The translations under genes were made by a program, and so were the position numbers. The notes beneath the pieces are model-generated. The model was given only the letters and a program-made list of their open reading frames with translations. It was not told where the DNA came from and did not search any database. From positions 1 through 64,000 of the forward strand of contig CAYJIX010000002.1 in NCBI GenBank assembly GCA_964370375.1: a DNA stretch of 64,000 nt, read 5' to 3'. The DNA is from CAYJIX01 sp964370375 (GTDB lineage Bacteria; Desulfobacterota; Desulfovibrionia; Desulfovibrionales; Desulfovibrionaceae). Below are positions 24,947-34,190 of the stretch, one piece after another (within the stretch, counting starts at the first letter, position 1; each line of letters starts with the position of its first letter).

Positions 24947-26317
24947 CTAGCAGCAGGATTCTTTACAGCCACCACAAGCCACAGGATAATTGCCGTCAAA
25001 ACAGGCCAAGCAGTATTTATCGGGGTGCTTGACGGATTTTAAAAGCCCTTGGATGGAAAGGTAATGCAAGGAATCAAGGTTGAGCAGGCGCGGTAATTCA
25101 GCCAAGGGATGTGTTGCCGCCACAAGCTCTCCTTGAGATGAAAAATTGATCCCGTAAAAACAAGGGAAACGTACAGGCGGACAGCTTACGCGAAAATCTA
25201 CAATTTTGGCTCCAAGCTCGCGCAATTTTCCTACACGAGTTGTCACCGTGGTACCGCGCACAATGGAATCGTCCAGTACACAGATGTGCTTACCGCGAAT
25301 GACAGAACGCACGGGATTAAGTTTTACCCGCACGCCAAAGTTGCGCATGCCTTGCGATGGTTGAATGAAGGTTCGACCGACATAGTGGTTACGGATAAAG
25401 GCATGTTCGTAGGGAATGCCTGACGTTTGAGCGTACCCCAAGGAGGCGTACACACCGGAATCGGGAAAAGGCATGACAATATCAGCCTTTGAGGGGCTTT
25501 CCATGGCCAATTGGTTCCCCATTAATTTGCGGCATGCGTACACATCCTCGCCAAAAACAATGGAATCGGGCCTGGCAAAATACACCAATTCAAAAATACA
25601 TTGGCGTATGGGGGTATCTTCTGTGCCTTGGATTTTTAATGAGGAAAGGTGATCCCCTTCAATCACAAGCATTTCACCCGGGTCAATATCGCGCACGTAT
25701 TCAGCTTCAAGCAAGTCAAAGGCGCATGTTTCTGATGCGATAACCCAAGATTTGCCAACTCGACCAAGTGCCAAAGGATGAAAACCATGGGGATCGCGCA
25801 CGGCGATAATACGCCCTTCTGCCATAATAGCTAGTGAATATGCCCCTTTAACCCGTGTGCATGCAGACAATATGGCTTCTTCCAGCGAAATGCCGCGCAA
25901 CGTATGCGCGATAAGGTGGACAAAAATTTCACTGTCACTGCTGGTTTGAAAAATAGCTCCGGCTTCTTCGAGTTCTTGCCGAAGCTCGTCCGTATTGGTA
26001 AGGTTGCCGTTGTGGGCTAAGGCTATTTCGACGCCGCGCACGCGCACAACCATGGGCTGAGCGTTGCGCCTTGTCGAATGGCCTGTGGTGGAATAGCGAA
26101 TATGCCCAATGGCCATATGTCCTTGAAGTTGCTGTCCAAGGGTTGCTTCGTCAAAAACATCAGGCACAAGCCCCATGTCGCTGTGCAAATGCATGTTGGT
26201 ACCGTCATAGGTGGTGATGCCTGCGCTTTCTTGCCCACGATGCTGTAGCGCGTACAGGCCAAAATAGGCCATACGGGCCGCTTCTGAATGTCCTGAAATA
26301 CCAAATATGCCACACAT
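24947..26317 (-). CDS. purF: Amidophosphoribosyltransferase
   Basis: A 456-residue enzyme for the first committed step of purine synthesis: PRPP plus glutamine gives phosphoribosylamine. The catalytic Cys is residue 2 (MCGIFGISGH), so only Met removal is needed and there is no propeptide. The glutaminase domain includes GLYALQHRGQESAGI and IGHIRYSTTG; the PRPP loop is ICVLDDSIVRGTTV. Four Cys typical of the Fe-S form are present (QCIFELVYFARPDS, the PPVRFPCFYGI segment, and YCLACFDGNYPV). The C-terminus then adds an unusual CGGCKESCC tail. AAGGA precedes the ATG. Confidence 0.96.
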   Translation of the reverse strand: MCGIFGISGHSEAARMAYFGLYALQHRGQESAGITTYDGTNMHLHSDMGLVPDVFDEATLGQQLQGHMAIGHIRYSTTGHSTRRNAQPMVVRVRGVEIALAHNGNLTNTDELRQELEEAGAIFQTSSDSEIFVHLIAHTLRGISLEEAILSACTRVKGAYSLAIMAEGRIIAVRDPHGFHPLALGRVGKSWVIASETCAFDLLEAEYVRDIDPGEMLVIEGDHLSSLKIQGTEDTPIRQCIFELVYFARPDSIVFGEDVYACRKLMGNQLAMESPSKADIVMPFPDSGVYASLGYAQTSGIPYEHAFIRNHYVGRTFIQPSQGMRNFGVRVKLNPVRSVIRGKHICVLDDSIVRGTTVTTRVGKLRELGAKIVDFRVSCPPVRFPCFYGINFSSQGELVAATHPLAELPRLLNLDSLHYLSIQGLLKSVKHPDKYCLACFDGNYPVACGGCKESCC

Positions 26318-26486
26318 ACGCTGTCCTTGTTGTAAAATGATCGGTGTTGAAGCCCAAGGCTGACTGTATTATGGTACAAGAGCCTGCCAAGGCAAAGAGA
26401 GATACTACGGTTTTCCATTCAACCGGTGAAAAAAAGTATGCCCGATTCTTGGGCGTTTGAAAAGTTTTTTATAGGAGTTTACGCGG

Positions 26487-26930
26487 ATGAAAAAGTATGT
26501 CTGTCCTTATTGTGAAAAAGAGCTTCCCATCTATAAAAACCCTTTTCCCACAGTGGATGTTATCGTGTATCATCCTGATAGGGGGGTTGTGCTTGTGCGC
26601 CGCGGTAAAGAGCCTTTTGGCTATGCCTTGCCCGGAGGCTTTATGGAAATTGGCGAAACAGTAGAACAAGGTGCTGTTCGCGAAGTTTTGGAAGAAACCA
26701 ATTTGCACATAACATTGGACAGGCTTTTGGGGGTATATTCAGATCCTAGCCGTGATCCTAGGTTCCACACCATCTCTACGGTTTTTGTGGCAACAGCAGC
26801 AAACCCTGAAGCTGTGCTGGGGGGGGACGATGCAGCAGAGGCAGGATTTTTTCCGCTTACAGCTTTGCCGTCCCTTGTTTTTGACCATGGAAAAATTCTT
26901 GAAGATTTCATAAAAAGCCTAGGTGTGTGA
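26487..26930 (+). CDS. Nudix hydrolase with N-terminal CxxC
   Basis: A 147-residue Nudix pyrophosphohydrolase. The Nudix box is intact (GGFMEIGETVEQGAVREVLE then ET, near residues 50-72), with the Mg-binding glutamates. The N-terminus starts MKKYVCPYCEKELPIYKNP, half of a zinc ribbon as in YjhB-like Nudix proteins. The substrate (nucleotide sugar, ADP-ribose or other) cannot be assigned. TAGGAG lies upstream. It is divergent from purF and convergent with dinB. Confidence 0.88.
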   Translation: MKKYVCPYCEKELPIYKNPFPTVDVIVYHPDRGVVLVRRGKEPFGYALPGGFMEIGETVEQGAVREVLEETNLHITLDRLLGVYSDPSRDPRFHTISTVFVATAANPEAVLGGDDAAEAGFFPLTALPSLVFDHGKILEDFIKSLGV

Positions 26931-26979
26931 GCTTTTTAAATGCCAATCTATCGTTTTTACATGTTTTTTTGCTAAACCG

Positions 26980-28221
26980 TTATTCCTCTTTGGGTGCCAT
27001 GGGAAAAAGCTTGCCTGCTACAATAGCACCAGAACCAAAACGTTCACGCAAGGTGTCCAGCGTGGCGTCAAGCTTTTCCCGTTGCTGCTCGCGCTCATGA
27101 GGTGGTGGGGCCAAAACAGCATCAGCTGCATCACCTTGTGCCTTTTTAGGGTGCGCTCTTGCAGGAGGAGCCATGGGCAACAACAGTTGGCGCGACTCTT
27201 CACCAAATCCTGATACTCCAACCCCAACGAGCCTGACCTTGGCAACAAGTTCTTGCGACTCTAAAAGCGCGCACGCTGTTTCATAAATGGTTTGCGTGGC
27301 AGAAGTAGGGCTTGATAACGTTACACGACGGGTTACTTGTTTAAAGTCAAAATATTTAAGCTTTACTGTAATCACACGCCCTTTAAGGGATTGACGGCGC
27401 AACGATCGGCCCACACGTTCAGATTGGCGAAAAAGCCATGTTTTAAGCACTTCTATATCCGCAGTGTCTTCATTGAAGGTGTGTTCGGAACTTTCTGATT
27501 TTGGCGCTGTAAGGGGCAGAACCTCTCTCAGGTCATGCCCCTGGGCTCTTTCGTAAAGCTGGATGCCTGCTTTCCCAAAATGTTGCTCCCAAAAGGTCAT
27601 AGAAAAATTGCGCACATCACCTGCTGTATGCACACAAAGGGGTTTGAGTTTGCTAAGGAACTGTTTGCCAACCCCGGGGATGCGTTCTACTGGCAAATTG
27701 CGTAAAAACTCAGGCATTTGTTCAGAGGTAATAATGGTGATACCGCCGGGTTTGTGCATGTCAGAAGCGATTTTTGCTAAAAACTTAATGGGCGCAACTC
27801 CAACAGAGCAGGAAAGGCCGTTTGTGGCTGTTGCCACAGCTTGCCTCACCTTTTGGGCTAAACTTTCCACAGGGCCAAAAAGGCGTTCAAGTCCTGTGGC
27901 GTCAAGGTAGGCTTCATCTATGGAGGCTTGCTCAACTAAGGGAGAGAATGTGGTCAAGGCCTTTTGCACAAGCTTAGAAACTTCTTTGTAGCGTTCCATG
28001 CGGCCCGGGGTAAAGATGGCGTTTGGGCAACGTTGCCTTGCTTCACCAAGGGGCATGGCCGAGCGTATGCCAAAGGCGCGCGCTTCATATGACGCTGCAC
28101 TGACCACGCCGCGAACCCCTTGGCCCACAACGACGGGTTTACCGCGAAATTGAGGGTTGTCCATTTGTTCAATGGATGCGTAAAAGGCATCCATATCTAC
28201 GTGCATAATCCAGCGTTGCAT
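26980..28221 (-). CDS. dinB: DNA polymerase IV (Y family)
   Basis: A 413-residue error-prone translesion polymerase. The start at 28221 gives MQRWIMHVDMDAFYASIEQ, the canonical opening with the first catalytic Asp; the longer frame is unsupported. SIDEAYLD near residue 103 carries the Asp-Glu pair. The thumb helix-hairpin-helix (VERIPGVGKQFLSKLKPL) and little-finger domain follow. The tail beyond ESRQLLLP, a possible clamp-binding motif, extends some 60 residues and is rich in Ala/Pro/Glu. No good ribosome site or LexA box was recognised upstream. Confidence 0.93.
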   Translation of the reverse strand: MQRWIMHVDMDAFYASIEQMDNPQFRGKPVVVGQGVRGVVSAASYEARAFGIRSAMPLGEARQRCPNAIFTPGRMERYKEVSKLVQKALTTFSPLVEQASIDEAYLDATGLERLFGPVESLAQKVRQAVATATNGLSCSVGVAPIKFLAKIASDMHKPGGITIITSEQMPEFLRNLPVERIPGVGKQFLSKLKPLCVHTAGDVRNFSMTFWEQHFGKAGIQLYERAQGHDLREVLPLTAPKSESSEHTFNEDTADIEVLKTWLFRQSERVGRSLRRQSLKGRVITVKLKYFDFKQVTRRVTLSSPTSATQTIYETACALLESQELVAKVRLVGVGVSGFGEESRQLLLPMAPPARAHPKKAQGDAADAVLAPPPHEREQQREKLDATLDTLRERFGSGAIVAGKLFPMAPKEE

Positions 28222-28587
28222 GGGAATATAAAAAAGTTCTAAGCAATAGCATGCCGATAAAAGGTGAAGATCACACAAAACTACCATGGTATGTAGCAAC
28301 TAAGGGTGTCAGGTCTTAGGTAGGAGCCTCGTGTTATTACAGTATACAGGGATACCTTTTTGGTATATTTTGAGTTTGCTTGATTTGACAAACGTACTTG
28401 CAAATAGCACGTTTAGGTGTGAGCTGCAAGAATGTGAAACGTTGCCACTTTTTGTAAGGACAAATTACAACAAATTGCATAGAGCATATTGTTTTTGCCT
28501 GCAGAAGGATTATTATATTTTTCAAGTCTGATTAAACGACTTGTTTTTTTAGCGGAAGAACACATTCGCCAAAGGAGGCTTGAGCTA

Positions 28588-29433
28588 ATGTGGGAATACA
28601 CGGATAAAGTACGAGAATTGTTTTTACAACCAAAAAATGTAGGCAGTATTGATGACGCAAATGCCGTTGGCGAGGTGGGAAGCCTTGCTTGCGGTGATGC
28701 GCTTACATTGTATTTGAAGATTTCAGAGCAAGGTATTATTGAGGATGCCAAGTTTCAAACCTTTGGCTGTGCCAGTGCCATTGCATCAAGTTCTGCCTTG
28801 ACAGAAATGATCATCGGTAAAAGCGTGGAAGAGGCAGAAAAAATCAGCAATAAAGATATTGCAAATTATCTTGGCGGTTTGCCAAGGGAAAAAATGCATT
28901 GTTCTGTCATGGGACAAGAAGCGCTTGAAGCTGCGCTACGTTCTTGGCGTGGCGAGCCTGCTGTACCACATTGCCATGAAGGCAAGGTTGTTTGCACATG
29001 CTTTGGCGTAACAGACACGCAAATACGTAGGGCCATTCAAGAAAACAATCTAAAAACCGTTGAGGAAGTCACCCACTTCACGAAAGCAGGCGGTGGCTGT
29101 GGCGGTTGTTTTGAAGATATTCAGGCCATTTTGGACGAAGCATCTGATAAGCCTGTGCTTAAAGAATTCAATCCAAAACCGCGCACGATCTTGACCAATG
29201 TGCAACGCATGCAAAAAATCATGAATACCCTTGAAGATGTCGTTCGTCCGCGCCTAGCTGCTGATGGCGGCGATATTGAGCTTATTGACGTGGACGGGCA
29301 AAGGGTTGTTGTGGCCCTTACAGGGAAATGCTCCAATTGCCGTTCGCGCAAAGTTACGCTGCAGGAAATGGTGGAAAAAACCTTGCGTGAGCATGTGGAA
29401 CCGGATTTGGTGGTTGAGGAGGCTGTGTCATGA
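28588..29433 (+). CDS. nifU: NifU iron-sulfur cluster scaffold
   Basis: A 281-residue three-domain scaffold. The N-terminal IscU-like domain has its ligand Cys in GSLACGDAL, TFGCASAIASSSALTEM and KMHCSVMG; the central ferredoxin-like domain is VVCTCFGVTDTQIR...GGGCGGCFEDI; the C-terminal Nfu domain carries KCSNCRSRKVTLQEMVE. The ATG at 28588 is chosen because AAAGGAGG lies ahead and MWEYTDKVRELFL is the canonical start; 33 upstream in-frame codons are excluded. Its stop overlaps the nifS start (ATGA). No nitrogenase genes are nearby, so this is probably the general cluster-building pair. Confidence 0.96.
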   Translation: MWEYTDKVRELFLQPKNVGSIDDANAVGEVGSLACGDALTLYLKISEQGIIEDAKFQTFGCASAIASSSALTEMIIGKSVEEAEKISNKDIANYLGGLPREKMHCSVMGQEALEAALRSWRGEPAVPHCHEGKVVCTCFGVTDTQIRRAIQENNLKTVEEVTHFTKAGGGCGGCFEDIQAILDEASDKPVLKEFNPKPRTILTNVQRMQKIMNTLEDVVRPRLAADGGDIELIDVDGQRVVVALTGKCSNCRSRKVTLQEMVEKTLREHVEPDLVVEEAVS

Positions 29434-30593
29434 ATAAGGTAATATACCTTGACAACAACGCCACCACCATGGTGGCTGAAGAAGTGTTTGAGGCCATGCG
29501 CCCCATTTTTTGCGATTTGTATGGCAACGCTTCAAGCATGCATACCTTTGGCGGACAGGTGGGAAAATACCTTGCCACAGCGCGTGAACAAGTGGCAGAG
29601 CTCATTGGCGCGTACCCTGATGAAATTGTTTTCACCTCTTGCGGCACAGAAAGTGACGCCACAGTTTTTAACGCAGCTTTACTCACCCATCCTGAAAAAC
29701 GCCATGTGGTGACAACGCGTGTGGAGCACCCTGCTGTTATCGCTTTGGGCCAGCAGCTTGAAAGTCAGGGCTATGACGTAACGTGGCTTTCTGTTGATAG
29801 TGAAGGACGCTTAAACCTTGCCGAGCTTGCCGCATCGCTCCGCAAAGATACGGCCCTTGTGTCGATTATGTACGCCAATAATGAAACAGGAACGATTTTC
29901 CCCATGAGCGAAATTGCTGACATGGTGAAAGAGCGTGGCATATTGCTGCATACCGATGCTGTGCAGGCAGTGGGCAAGGTGGACATTGACCTTGCAAGGC
30001 TCCCGGTGGATTTTTTAGCCCTTTCAGGACATAAGCTGCATGCTCCAAAAGGCATTGGTGTTTTGTATGTGCGTCGAGGCTCAAGGTATAGGCCGTTTTT
30101 ACGGGGCGGTCACCAGGAAAAAGGCCGCCGAGCTGGCACGGAAAATTCCCCCTACATTGTGGGCATTGGCAAGGCGTGTGAGCTGGCAAGAATGCATATT
30201 GCTGATGAGCAGGTGCGCGTAGCTAACTTGCGCGACCGTTTGGAGCAAGGTATTTTGGCTGCTATTCCCGATACCATTGTCAACGGTGATGTTACGTCGC
30301 GCTTGCCAAATACCAGCAGTGTGGCTTTTCAGTATGTGGAGGGCGAGGCTATCTTGCTCATGATGGATCAGCTTGGTATTTGTGCAAGTTCAGGTTCTGC
30401 GTGCACATCCGGAAGCCTTGAACCGTCCCATGTGTTGCGTGCCATGGGGGTGCCCTTTACCTATGCTCATGGTTCGATCCGTTTTTCTTTATCGCGCTAT
30501 ACTACAGAGGAAGAAGTAGATTATGTTATCAATCATCTTCCCGGTATTATTCATAACCTTCGAGTGATGTCGCCTTTTTACAAAAAAGGTTAG
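29430..30593 (+). CDS. nifS: Cysteine desulfurase NifS
   Basis: A 387-residue PLP enzyme that releases sulfur from cysteine for cluster assembly. Signatures: YLDNNATTMVAEEV at the start, THAV-like HTDAVQAVGK, the PLP lysine in LALSGHKLHAPKGIGVLYV, and the catalytic Cys loop ICASSGSACTSGSLEPSH (CSACT-type, NifS/IscS group I). RFSLSRYTTEEEVDYV closes the domain. Start overlaps nifU by 4 bp, giving coupled 1:1 synthesis. Confidence 0.97.
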   Translation: MNKVIYLDNNATTMVAEEVFEAMRPIFCDLYGNASSMHTFGGQVGKYLATAREQVAELIGAYPDEIVFTSCGTESDATVFNAALLTHPEKRHVVTTRVEHPAVIALGQQLESQGYDVTWLSVDSEGRLNLAELAASLRKDTALVSIMYANNETGTIFPMSEIADMVKERGILLHTDAVQAVGKVDIDLARLPVDFLALSGHKLHAPKGIGVLYVRRGSRYRPFLRGGHQEKGRRAGTENSPYIVGIGKACELARMHIADEQVRVANLRDRLEQGILAAIPDTIVNGDVTSRLPNTSSVAFQYVEGEAILLMMDQLGICASSGSACTSGSLEPSHVLRAMGVPFTYAHGSIRFSLSRYTTEEEVDYVINHLPGIIHNLRVMSPFYKKG

Positions 30594-30621
30594 TGGTTAA
30601 GAATCAGGATATAAAATTTGC

Positions 30622-30682
30622 AAACCCCTTTTGCAGCGATGCAGGGCTATACCCTATACAAAAGCTGTAAAAGGGGTTTTTT
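30622..30682 (+). terminator. Terminator after nifUS
   Basis: AAACCCCTTTT-G-CAGC pairs with GCTG-T-AAAAGGGGTTT, followed by T residues. Confidence 0.75.
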
Positions 30683-31342
30683 AAAAAAGTATGTCTTCAA
30701 ATGATCAGTCCGCATTGGTACTGAAAAAGCGCACTCAGATACACTGAATTTTTTTTCTTGGAAGTTTTTTAGAAAAATTTGAATTTTTCTCTTGCCAAAA
30801 CAGCGGAATCTGGGCAATGTGTTTTCACGTTTTGTCTTACTACCTTATTCCAAACTATCTGCTTCATTTCTTCCCTAGGATTTTTCATAAAATAGTTTCG
30901 GTATTATAAGAACTTCATCCCCACCCCAGACGCTTGCGTAATAGCCTTATATAAAACAAAGGCGTCAATGTGCGTGTGTTTTGCCTTATATACATCGCAC
31001 AAAAGGATTTTCATGACAAAGCAGGGATAACCCAACAGGCGTAACCATGTGTTTTAGCATATGATGTGTAGCCTATCACCGCAAAAATCTTTCGTAATTT
31101 AAAGAAACGTATTTTTAAGCTGCGTTGTTTTTAGACAAGCCAACGCGTAAGGCCTAAACCTTTATACGTATAAAAAACATCATTAAAGCAAAATAGTACC
31201 CTTAAAAACATGAACGTGCAGATATTTTTTGCTGTATCACTAAAATAGTTGAAAAATAGAGTTGTGCCAAAAAACATTCAAAAAGCAGAAGCTTTACAAG
31301 AATGTGGCGTTTTTATTCACCCCAACAAGTAAACGGTTGAAC
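30683..31342 (+). other. Long rho leader region
   Basis: About 650 bp without a convincing gene before rho. It is AT-rich, with an AGAAAAATT-TG-AATTTTTCT hairpin near 30770 and several short A/T tracts. Rho leaders elsewhere mediate autoregulation; that function here is inference. A GTG-started in-frame extension (31262) exists but has no ribosome site. Confidence 0.45.
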
Positions 31343-33103
31343 ATGCGGAAAAAGAAAAACGACGTGGACACTATGGAGCAGAGCGAACTATCGCAAGATG
31401 CATACCTAGAGAATCCGCAACAAAACGGAACCATGTATTCTCCCACAAAAGCCTCTTCCGAAGAGCAGCCCCTAGTACGAAAACCTGTTCGTACCACTAG
31501 GGCGGGTACACGCCAAAGCTCTTCAAGGGCGCCTGTCACCAAGCAAACAGACGATGTGGGAATTGCTTGGGGGAAAATCGAAGAGCAACTGCATAGTCAA
31601 GATCGCACCACAGACAATGCACCCCGTCAACGCAGGCAAACTCCGCTAAAACAAAGGCGTGAAGGAGCCCCTCGGCAACGTACTGTTCAGCGTAAAACAC
31701 CTGTGACTGCCGAACCTTTTGAACAAGGATTTGATATGGCAACAACGCCTGCAGAACATGTTGCCACAGCATCGCAAGCTTCTAGTCAGGCCCTTGCCCA
31801 GGCTCCAAACCAAGCATTAGACCCAGCTGCCGATTCCCTTGAAAAAATCACAATGAACCTTTCTGAGCTAAAAACCATGAGCATGACCATGCTCATAGAA
31901 AAAGCTACAGAATATGCCATTGAAAATGTCAGCTCCATGCGCAAGCAAGAGCTTATTTTTGCGTTGTTGCAGGCCTGTGCCGCGCGCAATGGCCAGCTGT
32001 ACGGTGATGGTGTGTTAGAGATTTTGGCAGATGGCTACGGGTTTTTACGATCCCCCATGTCCAGCTATATGCCTGGCCCTGACGATATTTATGTGTCTCC
32101 GTCCCAGATTCGCAAATTTTATTTGCGTAAGGGTGATGTGGTGTCCGGGCAAATCAGGCCGCCACGGGATGGGGAGCGTTACTTTGCCTTACTCAAAGTG
32201 CGAGAAATTGGCCATGAACCTCCTGAAAAAGCCAGCCAAGTGGTGCTTTTTGACAACTTAACGCCCATTTACCCTGACCGTCGTTTTAATATGGAGCGTG
32301 ACAGCAAAAATTTGGCCTGCCGCGTTATTGACCTTATGGCACCCATTGGCAACGGCCAGCGCGGGGTTATTGTGGCACCGCCTCGTACCGGTAAAACCAT
32401 TTTATTGCAAAATATTGCCAACTCTATCAATACAAACCATCCCGACGCTAATCTTATTGTGCTTCTTATTGACGAACGCCCCGAAGAAGTTACAGACATG
32501 GAACGCACTGTCAAAAATGCAGAAGTGATCAGCTCTACCTTTGATGAGCCGCCCCATCGCCATGTGCAAGTGTGTGAAATGGTACTTGAAAAAGCGAAAC
32601 GCTTGGTTGAACGCAAACGTGACGTGGTGATCCTGCTTGATTCCATCACCCGCCTTGGGCGCGCCTATAATGCGGTAACCCCATCATCAGGGCGAGTGCT
32701 TTCAGGTGGTTTGGATGCCAATGCCTTACAACGTCCCAAACGGTTTTTTGGTGCGGCCCGTAATATTGAAGGGGGCGGCAGCCTAACCATTATTGCCACA
32801 GCCCTTATTGATACAGGTTCACGCATGGACGAAGTGATTTTTGAAGAATTTAAAGGCACCGGCAATATGGAAATTTATTTGGACAGGCATTTGGCTGAAA
32901 AGCGTGTCTTTCCTGCCATTGATATCAATCGAACAGGAACGCGTAAGGAAGACTTGCTCTTGTCTGAAGAAGTCCTCAATCGTGTATGGATTTTGCGTAA
33001 AATTTTAGCACCCATGTCATCTATTGACAGTATGGAGTTTTTGCTGGATAAAATGCGTCCTACCAAATCCAACAACGAGTTTGTAAACACTATGAATCGT
33101 TAA
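31343..33103 (+). CDS. rho: Transcription termination factor Rho with long N-terminal extension
   Basis: About 586 residues from the ATG at 31343 (MRKKKNDVDTMEQ); starts at 31262 or 31373 cannot be excluded because no clear Shine-Dalgarno is present. The first 165 residues are an extra low-complexity, basic, Arg/Gln/Ser/Thr/Ala-rich segment absent from the 419-residue E. coli protein. Standard Rho then starts: MNLSELKTMSMTMLIEKA, the cold-shock RNA-binding domain (GDGVLEILADGYGFLRS, YVSPSQIRKFYLRKGD), Walker A VAPPRTGKTILLQNI, Walker B DVVILLDSITRLGRAYN, Q-loop LSGGLDANALQRPK, R-loop GTGNMEIYLDR. Confidence 0.95.
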   Translation: MRKKKNDVDTMEQSELSQDAYLENPQQNGTMYSPTKASSEEQPLVRKPVRTTRAGTRQSSSRAPVTKQTDDVGIAWGKIEEQLHSQDRTTDNAPRQRRQTPLKQRREGAPRQRTVQRKTPVTAEPFEQGFDMATTPAEHVATASQASSQALAQAPNQALDPAADSLEKITMNLSELKTMSMTMLIEKATEYAIENVSSMRKQELIFALLQACAARNGQLYGDGVLEILADGYGFLRSPMSSYMPGPDDIYVSPSQIRKFYLRKGDVVSGQIRPPRDGERYFALLKVREIGHEPPEKASQVVLFDNLTPIYPDRRFNMERDSKNLACRVIDLMAPIGNGQRGVIVAPPRTGKTILLQNIANSINTNHPDANLIVLLIDERPEEVTDMERTVKNAEVISSTFDEPPHRHVQVCEMVLEKAKRLVERKRDVVILLDSITRLGRAYNAVTPSSGRVLSGGLDANALQRPKRFFGAARNIEGGGSLTIIATALIDTGSRMDEVIFEEFKGTGNMEIYLDRHLAEKRVFPAIDINRTGTRKEDLLLSEEVLNRVWILRKILAPMSSIDSMEFLLDKMRPTKSNNEFVNTMNR

Positions 33104-33110
33104 TTTTTTA

Positions 33111-33150
33111 AACACCGTGGTGTTCTTTACACCGCGGTGTTTTTTTTTGA
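33111..33150 (+). terminator. Terminator of rho
   Basis: AACACCGTGGTGT and ACACCGCGGTGTT pair with one mismatch, followed by eight or more T residues. Confidence 0.85.
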
Positions 33151-33240
33151 ATTTTTTGATTGAGCAATAAAAAAGTCCTGAATAATTTTTCTTTAGTCAT
33201 ATTTTATGCATGTGCAATGCATTGTGCAGATGCCAAAACA

Positions 33241-33276
33241 AAACCGAACAAGGAGGAATCCTCGTTCGGTTTTTGC
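33241..33276. terminator. Terminator of the TPR gene (bidirectional)
   Basis: AAACCGAAC-A-AGGA pairs with TCCT-C-GTTCGGTTT, with T runs on both strands. Confidence 0.8.
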
Positions 33277-33329
33277 TTTAAAACATGCGCCCAGTAACAG
33301 GGCCTAATACCATTGCTTAAAAAATGTTT

Positions 33330-33896
33330 TTACATATTTTTTACATGCTCGTACAAATCACGGGCATTGGTATTGTTCGGGTTTTGTTCAAGAAGGGCTT
33401 TTAAATGATCAAGGGCTTCGTTTTCGCGCCCAAGACTTACAAGGCATCCTGCCAAGGATGTGCGCACTTCTTCGTTATCTGCAAGTACGGCAAGGCTTGC
33501 CTCAAGACAGGGGATGACCCTATCCAATTGATTTAGGTTATACCCTTCACGAACAAGGCAGTTAAGGGCAACGCTGTTTTCAGGGTTCAGACGCACAGCG
33601 CGTTCAAAGTAATCAAACGCATCTGCATGTTCGCCCATTTCCATTTTTACCAAGCCAAGACCGGCAATAGCTTTGTCGTTTTCTTCAATGGTGATGGCTT
33701 TGCTGTAAAGCGTAAGAGCATCGTCAAGGAGCCCACGTTGTACGGCAATGGTTGCCAAGCCAAGAAACGGGTCAGAATGATCGCTGCTTGAATCCACAGC
33801 TTTGCGGTAATAATTTTCCGCTTTGTCAAAATCACCCATAAAAAGGTAACATTCGCCTAATTCTTTGTTGATTTCATAATCTAATTGAGAACTCAT
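33330..33896 (-). CDS. Tetratricopeptide-repeat protein
   Basis: A 188-residue protein made almost wholly of TPR helices, about five 34-residue repeats: ELGECYLFMGDFDKAENYYRK, LGLATIAVQRGLLDDALTLY, GLGLVKMEMGEHADAFDYFE, a less regular unit, and SLAGCLVSLGRENEALDHLK. The start at 33896 (MSSQLDYEINKE) has GGAGG upstream. There is no signal peptide or other domain, so it is a cytoplasmic protein-interaction scaffold with unknown partner. Monocistronic. Confidence 0.85.
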   Translation of the reverse strand: MSSQLDYEINKELGECYLFMGDFDKAENYYRKAVDSSSDHSDPFLGLATIAVQRGLLDDALTLYSKAITIEENDKAIAGLGLVKMEMGEHADAFDYFERAVRLNPENSVALNCLVREGYNLNQLDRVIPCLEASLAVLADNEEVRTSLAGCLVSLGRENEALDHLKALLEQNPNNTNARDLYEHVKNM

Positions 33897-34190
33897 GGTC
33901 ACTCCTCCATGAAGGGTATTGACGTAAAAAGATATTTGATTTTGTTTAAGCAAGTCACATGCCAATATAAAAAAATATTACATTTACAATGTGTTATCGA
34001 GGTGGCAAAAAAATGAAAGTGCGTCGTATATGCAATTTTGACAGTGTTTGCCGTATGTTTTGGCAAACTTTGTCCCTTTTTATTTCTTGTTTTGCAAAAA
34101 TCGATACTGTTTGTGGCGCAGGTGCACAAACGCTGACAAGCCCTAGGCAGTTATTGCCTACTTAGCTCGACATAGCAAAATAAAACAGCA

